In this document: one piece after another, positions 5,477-5,496 of the stretch
Layout: the number at the start of each line of letters is the position of its first letter
How positions within the stretch are numbered: the first letter of the stretch is position 1
NCBI GenBank assembly: GCA_003165455.1
Contig: PLUJ01000169.1
Coordinates: forward strand, 2,148 to 7,643
Length of the DNA stretch: 5,496 bases
Direction: 5' to 3'
DNA from: Acidobacteriaceae bacterium
GTDB lineage: Bacteria > Acidobacteriota > Terriglobia > Terriglobales > Acidobacteriaceae
Made by a program: the position numbers and the translations under genes
The notes under the pieces: generated by a model
Told to the model about the DNA's origin: nothing
The model's input: only the letters and a program-made list of their open reading frames with translations
The model's database searches: none

Positions 5477-5496
5477 CGAAGGAGAATATCGGGATC

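Overview
The window is ordinary, gene-dense bacterial chromosome with moderately high GC. It carries four genes on the + strand followed by one on the - strand that meets them tail to tail. A double PilZ protein, a bacillithiol-type glycosyltransferase (BshA), a ChbG/HpnK deacetylase and a LytS-type kinase together, with their sequence style, suggest a soil Acidobacteriota (Terriglobia-like) genome. This lineage is an inference from gene content and style and was not tested. No insertion sequence, phage gene, CRISPR array, tRNA or rRNA was seen.

Layout. 1-1078 (+): 3' part of a methyl-accepting chemotaxis protein, cut by the window edge, with the end of HAMP, a complete signalling hairpin and a repeat-bearing tail. 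1177-2061 (+): ChbG/HpnK (YdjC)-family deacetylase on a GTG start, with an extended -10-like box placed so that the mRNA could be leaderless. 2062-2179: short intergenic stretch with a folded element capped by a cTTCGg tetraloop, a -10-like box and a strong Shine-Dalgarno. 2180-2860 (+): tandem PilZ protein whose best start appears to be the rare codon ATT. 2984-4126 (+): bshA. 4096-5442 (-): LytS-type membrane histidine kinase, overlapping the end of bshA by 31 bp.

How the genes relate. Two could belong to signal-driven behaviour (chemoreceptor; c-di-GMP effector). BshA makes GlcNAc-malate, the first intermediate of bacillithiol. The deacetylase acts on an acetylated sugar or lipid-linked sugar that the sequence does not identify. 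The + genes lie 98 to 123 bp apart, so they are probably loosely linked or separate transcription units rather than one tight operon. The kinase has no response-regulator gene inside the window.

I did not find a convincing undescribed system. The points most worth a second look are the apparent ATT start of the PilZ gene, the possible leaderless GTG mRNA of the deacetylase, the capped hairpin between those two genes, the kinase that seems to lack the GAF domain common in LytS relatives, and the convergent gene overlap without a terminator.
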